A stretch of 32,822 bases of DNA from a virus (IMGVR_UViG_3300025853_000351:1-32822); one strand, 5' to 3'. Shown: positions 9,822 through 17,636, counted from the first letter of the stretch. Numbers and translations: made by a program. The notes: generated by a model from the sequence alone, not told the origin.

Positions 9822-10298
9822 TTAATTTATAACGTATTCAATAATGAATGACATTGTACCAGCTGTACCGCCAGTTGCATTGAATGTAGCCGCTACATAA
9901 TACACACCAGTTGGATCAGTGCTATCACCAGCAATGGTGTAAACCTTTTGTCCAGCAGTGTTTATGTCGGCTGCTTCAAAACGAACATCTGTCATTGCTC
10001 CAGCATCTGCGACACTACTTGCAAAACAATCTTCGTCTTTTACAACGCCAGCACTTGTGTATAGACCAACATTAAAGGTACATGAACCACCAAAGGTGTC
10101 TGTGCCTATTTTTAATGATGTAATACTGGCATGAGTTGGTATTGGAGCAAGCATAACAATATCATTGTCTGTGCTATCTCCAGCAGCTAGCTCTATTGTG
10201 CCTTGTGCTATACGAGTAACACCTTGTAAAAGGCTTGCATCACTCATTGTATAGTTGGCTTCAAAATTGGCTACGAGATCAGAATTTAATGTTGTCAT
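9822..10298 (-). CDS. Probable capsid decoration or accessory structural protein
   Basis: A 158-residue, Thr/Ala/Gly/Asp-rich, beta-type protein without Cys-rich or membrane segments. It starts after a good ribosome site (GGGAGATAG, about 5 nt before ATG 10298). It lies 13 bp downstream of the major capsid gene and just before the terminator, so it shares the high-level capsid transcript. Small beta-rich proteins in this slot are often head decoration proteins. I do not recognise a named family, and a minor structural or fibre-like role is also possible. Its dN/dS or mass-spectrometry detection is not known from sequence. Confidence 0.55.
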   Translation of the reverse strand: MTTLNSDLVANFEANYTMSDASLLQGVTRIAQGTIELAAGDSTDNDIVMLAPIPTHASITSLKIGTDTFGGSCTFNVGLYTSAGVVKDEDCFASSVADAGAMTDVRFEAADINTAGQKVYTIAGDSTDPTGVYYVAATFNATGGTAGTMSFIIEYVIN

Positions 10299-10311
10299 TT
10301 TCTATCTCCCT

Positions 10312-11175
10312 TTAAGCTGATTCATCACAAAGGACTGAAACCACTTTAGCTTCTTCCATTCGTGTTGCACCAAAAGTTGAGCAATAAAAGACTTGAGTTG
10401 AGTATGACTTATCTGCTCTCTCGTCTATCTTTGCCATTACGTCTTTTCCTACAGCAAGCTTGATCCCATCTTCAGCCCAAGCAAAGCAAGTTCTGATATT
10501 GGATGCTACAGCTAACCTGGTAGACATTATGAATTTAAAACCCATGAATGTGTCTACTTCACCAGCAACAAGCGCCTTAACAGTATTAAAATCGCTTGAT
10601 GTGATTTGTGTAGTACCAAGTAAAGCTTCAACTTGTGCTGGAGCTACGGCAATATATCTAGGAATAGATGGATCTACAGAACCTTCATCCAAGATTTTCT
10701 TTGCGCTTATAAGCTTTGCTATAGTTAAATCAGCTGAACCATGAGCAATAATATTTCCAGCATCCATAGCTGTATCTGTACTACCACTTGATCCAGTTTT
10801 TGATGTACCAGTAGCAGCAGCTATGATTGAATCATCCATTGATCTGCCCATTGCAGCAGCAGCTGCTTGAGCATATGTAGATGTAGGATCTATTAACATT
10901 CTCACTTTGTCAGCATCATCAATAAGATCTGCCCACTCATAAGTGTCCATAGTTACCATTCGTCTTGAATGAGGTGTATCAAGGATCTGTGTATCAGCGT
11001 GTCTGCTAGTTCGCTTAACAGCTGCAACACTTCCAACTTGATCGAAAAATGCTTTCTCACCAGTTACGGATTCTTCTGATACAGAACCACGGAGCAAAGA
11101 ACCTCTTTGCTGCGATAATAACTGTACGTTAGAACTAAACTGATTAACGAAAGCTGTAGTGATTTGTGAACTCAT
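10312..11175 (-). CDS. Major capsid protein
   Basis: A 287-residue protein matching the T7 gp10A/Phage_capsid_2-like type seen in marine podoviruses. The N-terminal helix is ITTAFVNQFSSNVQLLSQQRGSLLRG. Then come the E-loop region with TRHADTQ-like polar residues, the motif RRMVTMDTYEWADLIDDADK, the spine helix SMDDSIIAAATG, and near the end FMGFKFIMSTRL, the P-domain strand motif. It is encoded right after the scaffold gene and a 65-residue gene. The ribosome site GGAGAAAGTGAA precedes ATG 11175. No N-terminal prohead protease region is visible, and no protease gene is seen nearby, so maturation is probably without cleavage. Confidence 0.9.
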   Translation of the reverse strand: MSSQITTAFVNQFSSNVQLLSQQRGSLLRGSVSEESVTGEKAFFDQVGSVAAVKRTSRHADTQILDTPHSRRMVTMDTYEWADLIDDADKVRMLIDPTSTYAQAAAAAMGRSMDDSIIAAATGTSKTGSSGSTDTAMDAGNIIAHGSADLTIAKLISAKKILDEGSVDPSIPRYIAVAPAQVEALLGTTQITSSDFNTVKALVAGEVDTFMGFKFIMSTRLAVASNIRTCFAWAEDGIKLAVGKDVMAKIDERADKSYSTQVFYCSTFGATRMEEAKVVSVLCDESA

Positions 11176-11237
11176 TTCACTTTCTCCGTTAGTTTAAGAT
11201 TAAAATTAAAACGCTACCTGGTGTATCCAGACGTAAG

Positions 11238-11435
11238 TTATTTGGTGTTGCGAGGGCCTTTGCTTATCTCGACTACTTTGCTAGTACTTTTTTTAGAAGG
11301 GCCATTTGGCTTATCTTCCATTTCGCACCATTGCAAATACTTGTCAGCTCTATCTAATGGATCATCTATAATCCTACCAGATCCAGTTTCGAGTACCATT
11401 CTCAAAACCTCAAGCCTAAATTCTCTTTCATCCAT
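11238..11435 (-). CDS. Small hypothetical protein between scaffold and capsid genes
   Basis: A 65-residue charged protein: an N-terminal helix with MDEREFRLEVLRMVLETGSG, a DPLDRADKYLQWCE segment, and a basic Lys/Ser tail. The ATG overlaps the scaffold stop codon (TAATG), which supports real coupled translation. I do not recognise a family. Small acidic-helix proteins at this site are common in marine podoviruses and could act in head assembly. No function can be stated. Confidence 0.6.
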   Translation of the reverse strand: MDEREFRLEVLRMVLETGSGRIIDDPLDRADKYLQWCEMEDKPNGPSKKSTSKVVEISKGPRNTK

Positions 11436-12268
11436 TATACCATCTCCCTATATCTCATAGCTTCATCAACGTAAAAACTATGCTGTGGATGTTTTGCATC
11501 CCAATAAGGTGAGCTTGGTTGTGTAAGTTCAGCCAGCTTTTCAGAAGCTTCGCTTGGCGATAATCCACCAGAGGTTTTAACACCAGCTAGTGTATCTTCA
11601 CCCATTTTTTCTTTCATATATTGTCCAATATTAACCATTGTTTTAATTATTGCTGGATGATCGCCTAGTTTCATACCATTACTGAGTGTTAAATCTTCAA
11701 ATTCTTCTACTGGTATAGAGCTAAAATTCTCTAAAACGCCTTTGCCTACAGCCATTCTATCGTCAAAAGCCTGGCCATATTCCTTTTTTAAATCTAATGC
11801 TACCTTGTTTATCTCATCTTCAGTAACACTTGCTGATTGCTGGACTTGGCTTCCACTAAATTCATTATATTTATTTAATAAATTTTGAGCTTGGTGCGGC
11901 AATAACCCTACTTCATGTGCTGTTTTCTTGAACCAACTAACCATATCAGCGTTTTCTGATTGGCCTTCGGCTAGTTTATTCTCTAATTGGTAGTCATCAG
12001 CACTTGCTGGCCTACCAACTTTGTCATAAAAACTGTTCCAATCGTCTGATGTAGCAAATTTACCAGGCTTTACAACCTTATCTGCACCTATCATGGACTG
12101 TGCATTAACATAAGATTTAGCTAATGATCCTACATCCTGGATAGTTTCTAATGATTTATGACTTCTAATATCTTCTGGAATTTCTGAGCGCCAATCACTA
12201 ACTGGCTGCGCAGACGGAGCTTGTCCAGCATCTACTGGAGCTTCCGCTACCTGGGCTTCTTCACTCAT
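11435..12268 (-). CDS. Scaffolding / capsid assembly protein
   Basis: A 277-residue protein with a Gln/Ala/Pro-rich N-terminus, then DWRSEIPEDIRSHKSLETIQDVGSLAKSYVNAQSMIG and a KPGKFATSDDWNSFYDKVGRP segment, all typical of phage scaffold proteins of the T7 gp9-like or DUF-type family in podoviruses. It is helical, acidic and without Cys. It sits directly before the capsid gene and overlaps the Bbp19-like gene by 4 bp. The C-terminal end (AKHPQHSFYVDEAMRYREMV) is the likely capsid-binding helix. Length is in the normal range. Confidence 0.85.
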   Translation of the reverse strand: MSEEAQVAEAPVDAGQAPSAQPVSDWRSEIPEDIRSHKSLETIQDVGSLAKSYVNAQSMIGADKVVKPGKFATSDDWNSFYDKVGRPASADDYQLENKLAEGQSENADMVSWFKKTAHEVGLLPHQAQNLLNKYNEFSGSQVQQSASVTEDEINKVALDLKKEYGQAFDDRMAVGKGVLENFSSIPVEEFEDLTLSNGMKLGDHPAIIKTMVNIGQYMKEKMGEDTLAGVKTSGGLSPSEASEKLAELTQPSSPYWDAKHPQHSFYVDEAMRYREMV

Positions 12269-12486
12269 GTTTCTACTATGTCCTCTCTAGTTTTTGGTTC
12301 TTGCAGCATTGATAATAAAAATAAGACTACAGTTCGCTGCCCTTCTCTGTAGGCTGTTTCGTTAGGATCTTGTGAAAATGTAGATCCATTAATGTGATAC
12401 CTGGATTGCAAATCTTTCATTACAATCTGGCCATCTTTAGTATTTAAAAGTGTCTTGTAAGCTAGCCTAAGATCTTGAATATTCAT
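12265..12486 (-). CDS. Bbp19-like small head protein
   Basis: A 73-residue protein with the pattern LxxAYxxLLNTKDGQIVMKDLQSRYHI, then FxxDPNETAYREGQRTVVLFLLSML. This resembles the Bbp19-like phage domain often encoded between portal and scaffold. The ATG overlaps the portal stop (TAATG), and its stop overlaps the scaffold start, so all three genes are coupled. Its role is unknown; position suggests portal or procapsid assembly. The family call is from pattern memory, not from a search. Confidence 0.7.
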   Translation of the reverse strand: MNIQDLRLAYKTLLNTKDGQIVMKDLQSRYHINGSTFSQDPNETAYREGQRTVVLFLLSMLQEPKTREDIVET

Positions 12487-14111
12487 TAAACAACACCTAA
12501 ACCTTGAGCCGCTTTAAGCGCTGGAGCTGCATTACCAGCTGCTTCTGCTACTTGTTGAGCTTGTTGTAATTCTCTTTGCTGCGCTTGTCTTTCAGCTCGT
12601 TGTTCACGAATGGCTGCAACTTCTTCATCACCTCTAACAGCTGTTGCTGGCACTGATAAAGCTCGTATCATATGTTTAGTTAATCCATCACTATCAACAA
12701 AATCCATGATACCTCTGTCGATTTGCATAATAGGACCTAATAACTCAAACAATCTTATTGCAGATTGTACATCGCCCATGCGCTGTGCTTTGGCTAATGG
12801 ACTTACATATTCAATATTAATATCATTATCTTGTATAAACTCTGGCGCAGTCCTAAATAATTGTTTTCTTGCTAAAATATTATAAGTTCGAGTTATAAGT
12901 GGCTGTAGTAATTCAGCTTGCAATCTTCCTAATACTGGCCCAAGTAATCTCATCTTTTCTTCAGTACGCTGGACAACTTCTGTTGCTGTCATCTGTGGCC
13001 CTTGGCCCAAGATTAACTGGTCAACGTAGAAAGCTGATTGGATAGCTTTTCTACGTTGTTCTTCCATGTTTAAACCTAATGGATTATTTGCGCCTATGTT
13101 TAGCGGCTCTATTCTATCCCTTGATCCAGATCTATAAAAATTAAGGCCGCCAGGTACAGTTCTTATAGGGAGTATAAAACCATCATCTGGAACAAGAAGT
13201 GGAGGATCAACTTGTTTTTGGGCGGCCCTAATTGTTACTTCAGACATTTTATTAAGCATTTTTATGTCTGCTAAAGCGGTCATGGCTGGGGATCGACCAT
13301 AACCAATTTCATAACTAGCTTTTAAATATCTTGGCGCAAGATATGGAAACTCATCAAAACCGCTTTCTGATAAAACTTTTTTTTCTTCAGCATCGTAATA
13401 AACAGAAGCAAATGGTTTGTTTACAGAATCCAACCTAGTAACGTCTATATCATCCCTCGGATAAACTGCATGGACTAATTCAATCAAAGAATAAGGATCT
13501 TGCTCGCTTTGTTTAACAACTCTTTGTGGTACAAGTTCAGCACTAAAACGATTAATAGCAGCTCGCATAGGCATTTTAAATTTTCGAAATACTGTATCAA
13601 CACGGCCATATTCATTTTCTGAAACATAACATTCACCAATATGCCTGGTGCTAAATCTTAATGAGCTTGGTGTAGGCTCGTCATCACCCTCAACAAACAT
13701 GATGCCAGTACCAAAAGTAATTAGATCATGGTACAGTTCGTGTATTTGTTCTTGAAAATTAGAGCTGGCAAACTCTTGATACATAACATCTTCGACACTT
13801 TCCAGCCATTCTTTAGCTTCGTCATTACCATCTAATATTAAATCACCAAATCTAAGACTAAACCATTTAGTGCTAGGATTAGTAAGCATCCCATGTAATG
13901 AAGCAGACATAAGTTCTGCTGCATGAATTGCTGTACCATCAAATATAAGTTCAGATCTTTTGTCACCAGGAGATCTAACCTTATTAATATCTGCTTTTCT
14001 TGGAACAACAAAGTCTGCTATTTCTTGCCAGTGGGATTCCCAAGTAACTCTTTGCGCAGCTAGACTGCCAAATCGTTCATTGAGTAATCGTGCTAAATCA
14101 TCTGAAGCCAT
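12486..14111 (-). CDS. Portal protein (head-tail connector, T7 gp8-like)
   Basis: A 541-residue protein of the podovirus head-tail connector family. Landmarks are the N-terminal LLNERFGSLAAQRVTWESHWQEIADFVVPR, the GTAIHAAELMSASLHGMLTNPSTKWF segment, the middle SEVTIRAAQKQVDPPLLVPDDG and PGGLNFYRSG, then QMTATEVVQRTEEKMRLLGPVLGRLQAELLQPLI. The C-terminal Gln/Ala-rich coil (QQRELQQAQQ) is the expected barrel or crown region. It forms the dodecameric ring at the unique head vertex through which DNA is packaged and ejected. The ATG immediately follows the stop of the Asp/Gly-rich tag protein (TAAATG). Confidence 0.93.
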   Translation of the reverse strand: MASDDLARLLNERFGSLAAQRVTWESHWQEIADFVVPRKADINKVRSPGDKRSELIFDGTAIHAAELMSASLHGMLTNPSTKWFSLRFGDLILDGNDEAKEWLESVEDVMYQEFASSNFQEQIHELYHDLITFGTGIMFVEGDDEPTPSSLRFSTRHIGECYVSENEYGRVDTVFRKFKMPMRAAINRFSAELVPQRVVKQSEQDPYSLIELVHAVYPRDDIDVTRLDSVNKPFASVYYDAEEKKVLSESGFDEFPYLAPRYLKASYEIGYGRSPAMTALADIKMLNKMSEVTIRAAQKQVDPPLLVPDDGFILPIRTVPGGLNFYRSGSRDRIEPLNIGANNPLGLNMEEQRRKAIQSAFYVDQLILGQGPQMTATEVVQRTEEKMRLLGPVLGRLQAELLQPLITRTYNILARKQLFRTAPEFIQDNDINIEYVSPLAKAQRMGDVQSAIRLFELLGPIMQIDRGIMDFVDSDGLTKHMIRALSVPATAVRGDEEVAAIREQRAERQAQQRELQQAQQVAEAAGNAAPALKAAQGLGVV

Positions 14112-14939
14112 TTATAATCCTAATAAAGTTTTTCTGCGGATAGGCGCACCGCCTACAATACCTTGAGCTGAAGTTAATATTGTGCCTTTTGATCGACCAC
14201 GCTTACGCTCTTCTTCTTCTTCCTCATCACCAGCTCTAACAACATCCCTAGGATTAGCAGATCCAGTAGTATTGTCTGCTGGCGGATCTGTGACAGTATC
14301 GCCTGGTGGATCGTAAACATTATCGTCATTACCACCTAAATTATCATCACCATCATTATCATCTGGTGTTGTGCCGATATCCATACCGCCGCCACCGCCA
14401 CCAGGATCACCACCTGGCTCGCCACCGATATCCATTCCGCCATCGCCAGCGTTAGGATCGCCGCCATCACCTGGATCATCTGGCACTGGATCATCGTCTA
14501 TATCAACACCGCCATCTGGCTCATCTGGTTCTGTAGCTGGATCATCACCAACTATAGATTCATCTTCACCTATGCCTTCATCTTGGTCAGTTCCATCGTC
14601 TGGTGTGTCTGATCCCGGTTGCCCAGTATCTGGACTTCCAACATCTGATCCACCACCACCGCCGCCAGGATCACCTGGTTCTGGTGCATCATCTGATATA
14701 TCTTCTGAATCATCATCTGGTGGTGCTGGACCATCTTCATAAAAATCATCTGGCGGATCATCTGGTGCTGGATTATCTTGATAACTATCGTCATCATCAT
14801 CATTATCATCACCTGGGCCTGGACTTGGATCTGGACTGCTTGGTGGATCTGGATCGTAGCCTGGATCTTCTTCTGGTGGATCGTAATCGTCATCACCGCC
14901 GCCACCGCCGCCGCCGCCGCCGCCATCATCTCCACCCAT
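14112..14939 (-). CDS. Highly acidic Asp/Gly/Pro-rich protein with shared C-terminal tag
   Basis: I place the start at ATG 14939 (275 residues), because the longer frame only adds sequence inside the upstream gene. About 230 residues are almost purely Asp, Gly, Pro, Ser, Glu and Thr, including a run of ten Gly, many PDD and GGMDIG units and no Lys at all. The last 40 residues switch to EEEEEERKRGRSKG and end with TILTSAQGIVG...RRKTLLGL. That tail matches the C-terminus of the protein encoded at 15353-15583. All three lysines are in the tail. Composition suggests an unfolded, possibly Ca-binding linker with an anchoring tag. It sits between an HlyC-like acyltransferase and the portal. Function is unknown. 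Confidence 0.8.
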   Translation of the reverse strand: MGGDDGGGGGGGGGGDDDYDPPEEDPGYDPDPPSSPDPSPGPGDDNDDDDDSYQDNPAPDDPPDDFYEDGPAPPDDDSEDISDDAPEPGDPGGGGGGSDVGSPDTGQPGSDTPDDGTDQDEGIGEDESIVGDDPATEPDEPDGGVDIDDDPVPDDPGDGGDPNAGDGGMDIGGEPGGDPGGGGGGMDIGTTPDDNDGDDNLGGNDDNVYDPPGDTVTDPPADNTTGSANPRDVVRAGDEEEEEERKRGRSKGTILTSAQGIVGGAPIRRKTLLGL

Positions 14940-15375
14940 AAAACATAAGGTCGGATTGTTCAAGGGCATGATCTCGCCCAATATGTCCTCTTTTCCTTTT
15001 AGAAGGCCTATACCAATATCCAGTTTCAATTTTATGTTCCTTGTTAAAATAGCGGACTGTATCTTTTACAATAAATGATACATGACCAAAGGGAGCAACA
15101 AACTCAGCCAGCCATAAATGATTGCCAGATTGCCACCAATCTTTTTCCATTGATGCGCCATGCCTTAATTTTGTTAACACTTCGTCAGAAACCAAAGCAT
15201 AAGCACAAAACCCAACAAGTTTTTGATGTTTATTTCGCCAGTACCTATACTGATTAATCGTTAATGGTGTTTCAAAATTATCTATAAGTTTTCTTAACCT
15301 AACAGATCTGTGCAGCCGACTATGCCTTAGAAGCTCAACAACCTCACCAAAGCTAGGACTTCTTAGTTGCACCAC
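14926..15375 (-). CDS. HlyC-like lysine acyltransferase (RTX-toxin activating family)
   Basis: A 149-residue protein matching the toxin-activating acyltransferase family. His22 in SRLHR corresponds to catalytic His23 of HlyC. The block WWQSGNHLWLAEFVAPFG matches the family W-SG--W---APFG block. Glu91 occupies the place of catalytic Asp92, and the His-to-acid spacing is 69 residues in both, from my memory of HlyC. QYRYW and LVGFCAYALVSDE match the other conserved strands. The start is GTG 15375 (or GTG 15372), directly after an in-frame stop and inside the upstream gene. No ATG lies early enough to keep His22. Family members move a fatty acyl group from acyl-ACP to protein lysines. Asp-to-Glu may alter activity. 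Confidence 0.82.
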   Translation of the reverse strand: MVQLRSPSFGEVVELLRHSRLHRSVRLRKLIDNFETPLTINQYRYWRNKHQKLVGFCAYALVSDEVLTKLRHGASMEKDWWQSGNHLWLAEFVAPFGHVSFIVKDTVRYFNKEHKIETGYWYRPSKRKRGHIGRDHALEQSDLMFYGWR

Positions 15376-15583
15376 CTAATAACGTCTTGTACGCCACTCC
15401 ATCTTCTTCACCCAATACGCCTTGAGGTGAAGTCATTATGGTTTTTTTCCTAGACACTCTTTTAGGATCTTTCATTTTATCCTCTACCTCACTCCTCTTA
15501 GTCGGTGCTGGTACAGCTTGCGCTGGAGGTGGTGGTGGTGGAGGTGGTGGTGCTGGCTTACTGCCGCCAAATAATCCGCCCAT
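15353..15583 (-). CDS. Poly-proline protein with shared C-terminal tag
   Basis: A 76-residue protein. A Gly-rich start (MGGLFGGSK) leads into a run of nine Pro, a short charged linker (KRSEVEDKMKDPKRVSRK) and the tail KTIMTSPQGVLG...YKTLLGG. The tail repeats the TIxTSxQGxxG and KTLLG pattern of the acidic protein two genes downstream. It starts 2 bp after the terminase stop with a GGAG ribosome site and overlaps the acyltransferase start by 23 bp. Small tagged proteins of this kind occur near terminase and portal genes in other podoviruses as I remember them; their role is not established. Head assembly, portal binding or packaging are possible. Confidence 0.75.
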   Translation of the reverse strand: MGGLFGGSKPAPPPPPPPPPAQAVPAPTKRSEVEDKMKDPKRVSRKKTIMTSPQGVLGEEDGVAYKTLLGGATKKS

Positions 15584-15584
15584 A

Positions 15585-16871
15585 TTACATTGCTCCTATA
15601 CTATTAAATGGATTATAACTACTATCTGCAATCGCTTGTGGTGGCCGTTCAAACCCTCGGTTTTCCCTTACACCCACAGCAAAATATCTCCAGGCATCAG
15701 CCGCATGGCTGGCCCAATCATGTACTGGACTATTCCTAAATGTCCTTAATCTTTCATTATAAGCTCGGTGATACTGCCTTAATGCTTCTAATCCAGCCTT
15801 ACAATTTACCTGGTCAAACCAACAACGGCTGAGAATAAGTTGCGCAGCGTGTATGCCATCTTCAACTGGCAGCTTTGGTACAACCCTAAAATTAATTCCC
15901 AAATCGTATGAGATCTCACGGCGGCTCTTGCCAGAGCCAAGTTCTCTAACCTCAATATCATGCGGCGCATTGTGGCTTCCATAAAAATAGCCTTTACCTG
16001 TAAGTATTTTCGCATAGTGCGGTAACCCTTCATTCCTGGCTTCATAAAAATCTATAACATGGATGGCTCTACCAACACTCTGTGTAAACCAAATAGCGGT
16101 GCTATCACCTATACCAAGATCCCACCAGGTATCTACTTTGTGCGCCTGGTCATAGGGAACATTTCCTATGCGCCCACTTTCCTGGGCAACTTGCAGTTCT
16201 TTTCCAAAAATAGCTCCTGGTACATTAGCAACCCAGGAACATTCAAACTCCTGCTCAAACTGGTCCTCAGTCATCATCAACCTGGCAGCTTCTAATTCTT
16301 CTGCATCAACTATATCAGTTTCACTAGCCTTATAAACTTGTGTAAACCAATCCTTATTACTCTGCGCTGCTTCATATAAATCAAAAAAAGCATTGTGACC
16401 TCTAGGTGTTCCAATAAAGAACGCCCATCCCTTCCTATCCGATAAAGCTGGCCTTAATACTTCTGGAAATAAACTTTCTGGCATATCAGCCATCTCATCT
16501 AGGACAGCTCCATCAAGATATATACCTCGTAAACTATCATAATTCTCAGCACCTAGCAGCTGTATTCTCGATCCATTAGGAAGATCACACCTAAGCTCAG
16601 TCTCATGAAACCTAACCATAGGAACTTTACCAGCAAACTGCTTTAGATAATCCCATGCCACAGCTTTCGCTTGCCTATAAGTAGGCGCTATATAAGCGTA
16701 CCTGGGATTCGTTTTATCATTAAGTATAGCATCCCTCAGTAAATGGTTTATAGCCATCACAGTCTTGCCAAATCGTCTGTGGCACACCACAACTCCCCAG
16801 CGGTTAGTTGTTAGCTCGTTATGAAGCTTTGCCTGGAGTGGTCTAGGTGAATACGGAATCTCGATGTTCAT
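15585..16871 (-). CDS. terL: Terminase large subunit
   Basis: A 428-residue DNA-packaging motor. Walker A is HRRFGKT (residues 31-37), Walker B with catalytic Glu is AVLDEMAD (122-129), and the adenine-binding Q is near the N-terminus (PLQAKL). The C-terminal RNase H-like nuclease begins near residue 248 with TWWDLGIGDSTAIWF, giving the first metal Asp; further acidic residues lie near DDIEVRE-like and HDWASHAADAWRY segments. It acts at the portal vertex, cutting concatemers and pumping DNA with ATP. The ribosome site AGGAGAG lies about 10 nt before ATG 16871. A 237-bp non-coding gap separates it from the small subunit, unusual in this tightly packed operon. Confidence 0.95.
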   Translation of the reverse strand: MNIEIPYSPRPLQAKLHNELTTNRWGVVVCHRRFGKTVMAINHLLRDAILNDKTNPRYAYIAPTYRQAKAVAWDYLKQFAGKVPMVRFHETELRCDLPNGSRIQLLGAENYDSLRGIYLDGAVLDEMADMPESLFPEVLRPALSDRKGWAFFIGTPRGHNAFFDLYEAAQSNKDWFTQVYKASETDIVDAEELEAARLMMTEDQFEQEFECSWVANVPGAIFGKELQVAQESGRIGNVPYDQAHKVDTWWDLGIGDSTAIWFTQSVGRAIHVIDFYEARNEGLPHYAKILTGKGYFYGSHNAPHDIEVRELGSGKSRREISYDLGINFRVVPKLPVEDGIHAAQLILSRCWFDQVNCKAGLEALRQYHRAYNERLRTFRNSPVHDWASHAADAWRYFAVGVRENRGFERPPQAIADSSYNPFNSIGAM

Positions 16872-17108
16872 GGCTTAGACACTCTCCTAAGAGGATAATA
16901 TATATATATACAGATGCGCCCTAATTGTGGGGCGGTGGGGGGGGCTGTTTGCCTAAAAACTGCCTCATACGAGTACGCTACTCGTAACTATTTGTATGGC
17001 TCGCAATGGTTACAAGAGATAGAGTGACGTAATTAATAGTAAAGCTGTTCATTGTATGGCTCGTGTGCGAGATTACTGCCAACACAACATGAAAGCAAAC
17101 CTATCTGC
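16872..17108 (-). other. Non-coding gap between terminase genes; candidate packaging (cos/pac) region
   Basis: I see no gene in these 237 bp. The gap holds an exceptional G-run for this AT-rich genome (GGGGCGGT followed by eight G, 16929-16944), a perfect inverted repeat TACGAGTA-CGC-TACTCGTA (16968-16986), an alternating TA run (16903-16912), and two copies of GTATGGCTCG (16994-17003 and 17054-17063). Terminase recognition or cleavage sites are often near the terminase genes, so this is a reasonable candidate. The function is inferred only. Confidence 0.4.
16968..16986. repeat. Perfect 8-bp inverted repeat in terminase gap
   Basis: TACGAGTA (16968-16975) and TACTCGTA (16979-16986) are exact reverse complements with a 3-bp spacer. 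The same TACGAGTA octamer occurs in the attP region (26562-26569). It could be a binding site for a dimeric protein such as the small terminase. Confidence 0.6.
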
Positions 17109-17531
17109 CTACACTATTTCAAGATTACCATTCGCCCAACTCAACGTTACTTGTCCATTATTCGTTGCTTGCTTGTCCTCTGCTTTATCCCTAACACCTA
17201 ATGGTTGCATCTGCCTTATATGTTTATCCATATGATCTGCTTCTAATCTTCTTCTTTGTACTTCTGCCATTGCAAGCTTTGGATCATCTGGTAGAGCCAT
17301 TTTAACTAAGTCAAGTATCTGATCTCTCATAACCTCACACTGCAACGCCCTTGCCTTACGATACATAATATGTGCTTCATCATTCTCTTGCACCCATCTA
17401 AGTACAGTACGCCAACTTGGTAACGTCTTTGTATTATTGCAAATCCTGGTTAAGCTTTCGCCCTCTGCAATACGCTCACAGATCTTTTCCATCTGTGGCT
17501 TTGTAACTCTAATCTTTATAACTTTGGCCAT
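17109..17531 (-). CDS. terS: Terminase small subunit
   Basis: I choose ATG 17531 (140 residues) over the longer frame, because AAGG lies 5 nt before it and the protein then starts MAKVIKIRVT. The N-terminal domain is a helix-turn-helix typical of the family: MEKICERIAEGESLTRICNNTKTLPSWRTVLRWVQEN. A helical oligomerisation region follows (ALQCEVMRDQILDLVKMAL, EVQRRRLEADHMDKHIRQMQP), then a polar tail ending in TLSWANGNLEIV that may contact the large subunit. The ring-shaped protein recognises the packaging site and starts DNA translocation by TerL. It is the first gene of the leftward late operon. Confidence 0.85.
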   Translation of the reverse strand: MAKVIKIRVTKPQMEKICERIAEGESLTRICNNTKTLPSWRTVLRWVQENDEAHIMYRKARALQCEVMRDQILDLVKMALPDDPKLAMAEVQRRRLEADHMDKHIRQMQPLGVRDKAEDKQATNNGQVTLSWANGNLEIV

Positions 17532-17546
17532 TTGTACCTTGCTTAT

Positions 17547-17582
17547 AAAAAAGCCTAGCAACCAAAACTGTAGCTGCTAGGC
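17547..17582 (-). terminator. Hairpin with T6 run in the late leader (possible attenuator)
   Basis: On the minus strand GCCTAGCA (17582-17575) pairs perfectly with TGCTAGGC (17560-17553) and is followed by TTTTTT (17552-17547). It sits only about 20 bp upstream of the terS start and downstream of a putative late promoter. This arrangement fits a leader terminator that must be overcome for late expression. Confidence 0.65.
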
Positions 17583-17606
17583 AAAGGATAACTATATGAT
17601 AACGAA

Positions 17607-17636
17607 ACTATGCCATTTTTCAGATCATTAAGTCAA
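17607..17636 (-). promoter_or_regulatory. Putative leftward late promoter
   Basis: On the minus strand a TTGACT -35 (17636-17631), an 18-bp spacer and a CATAGT -10 (17612-17607) face the terminase genes. The -10 is weak (4 of 6). Transcription would start near 17600 and meet the hairpin at 17582-17547 after roughly 20-50 nt. Confidence 0.45.

Noticed and set aside
14371-14742. Pro/Ser-rich plus-strand frame
   Set aside because: It is the complement of the Asp/Gly/Pro repeat gene; its composition is explained by the repeats.
14926-15375. GNAT N-acetyltransferase call for this gene
   Set aside because: The W-SG--W--APFG block and His22 fit HlyC much better than an acetyl-CoA loop, which is absent.
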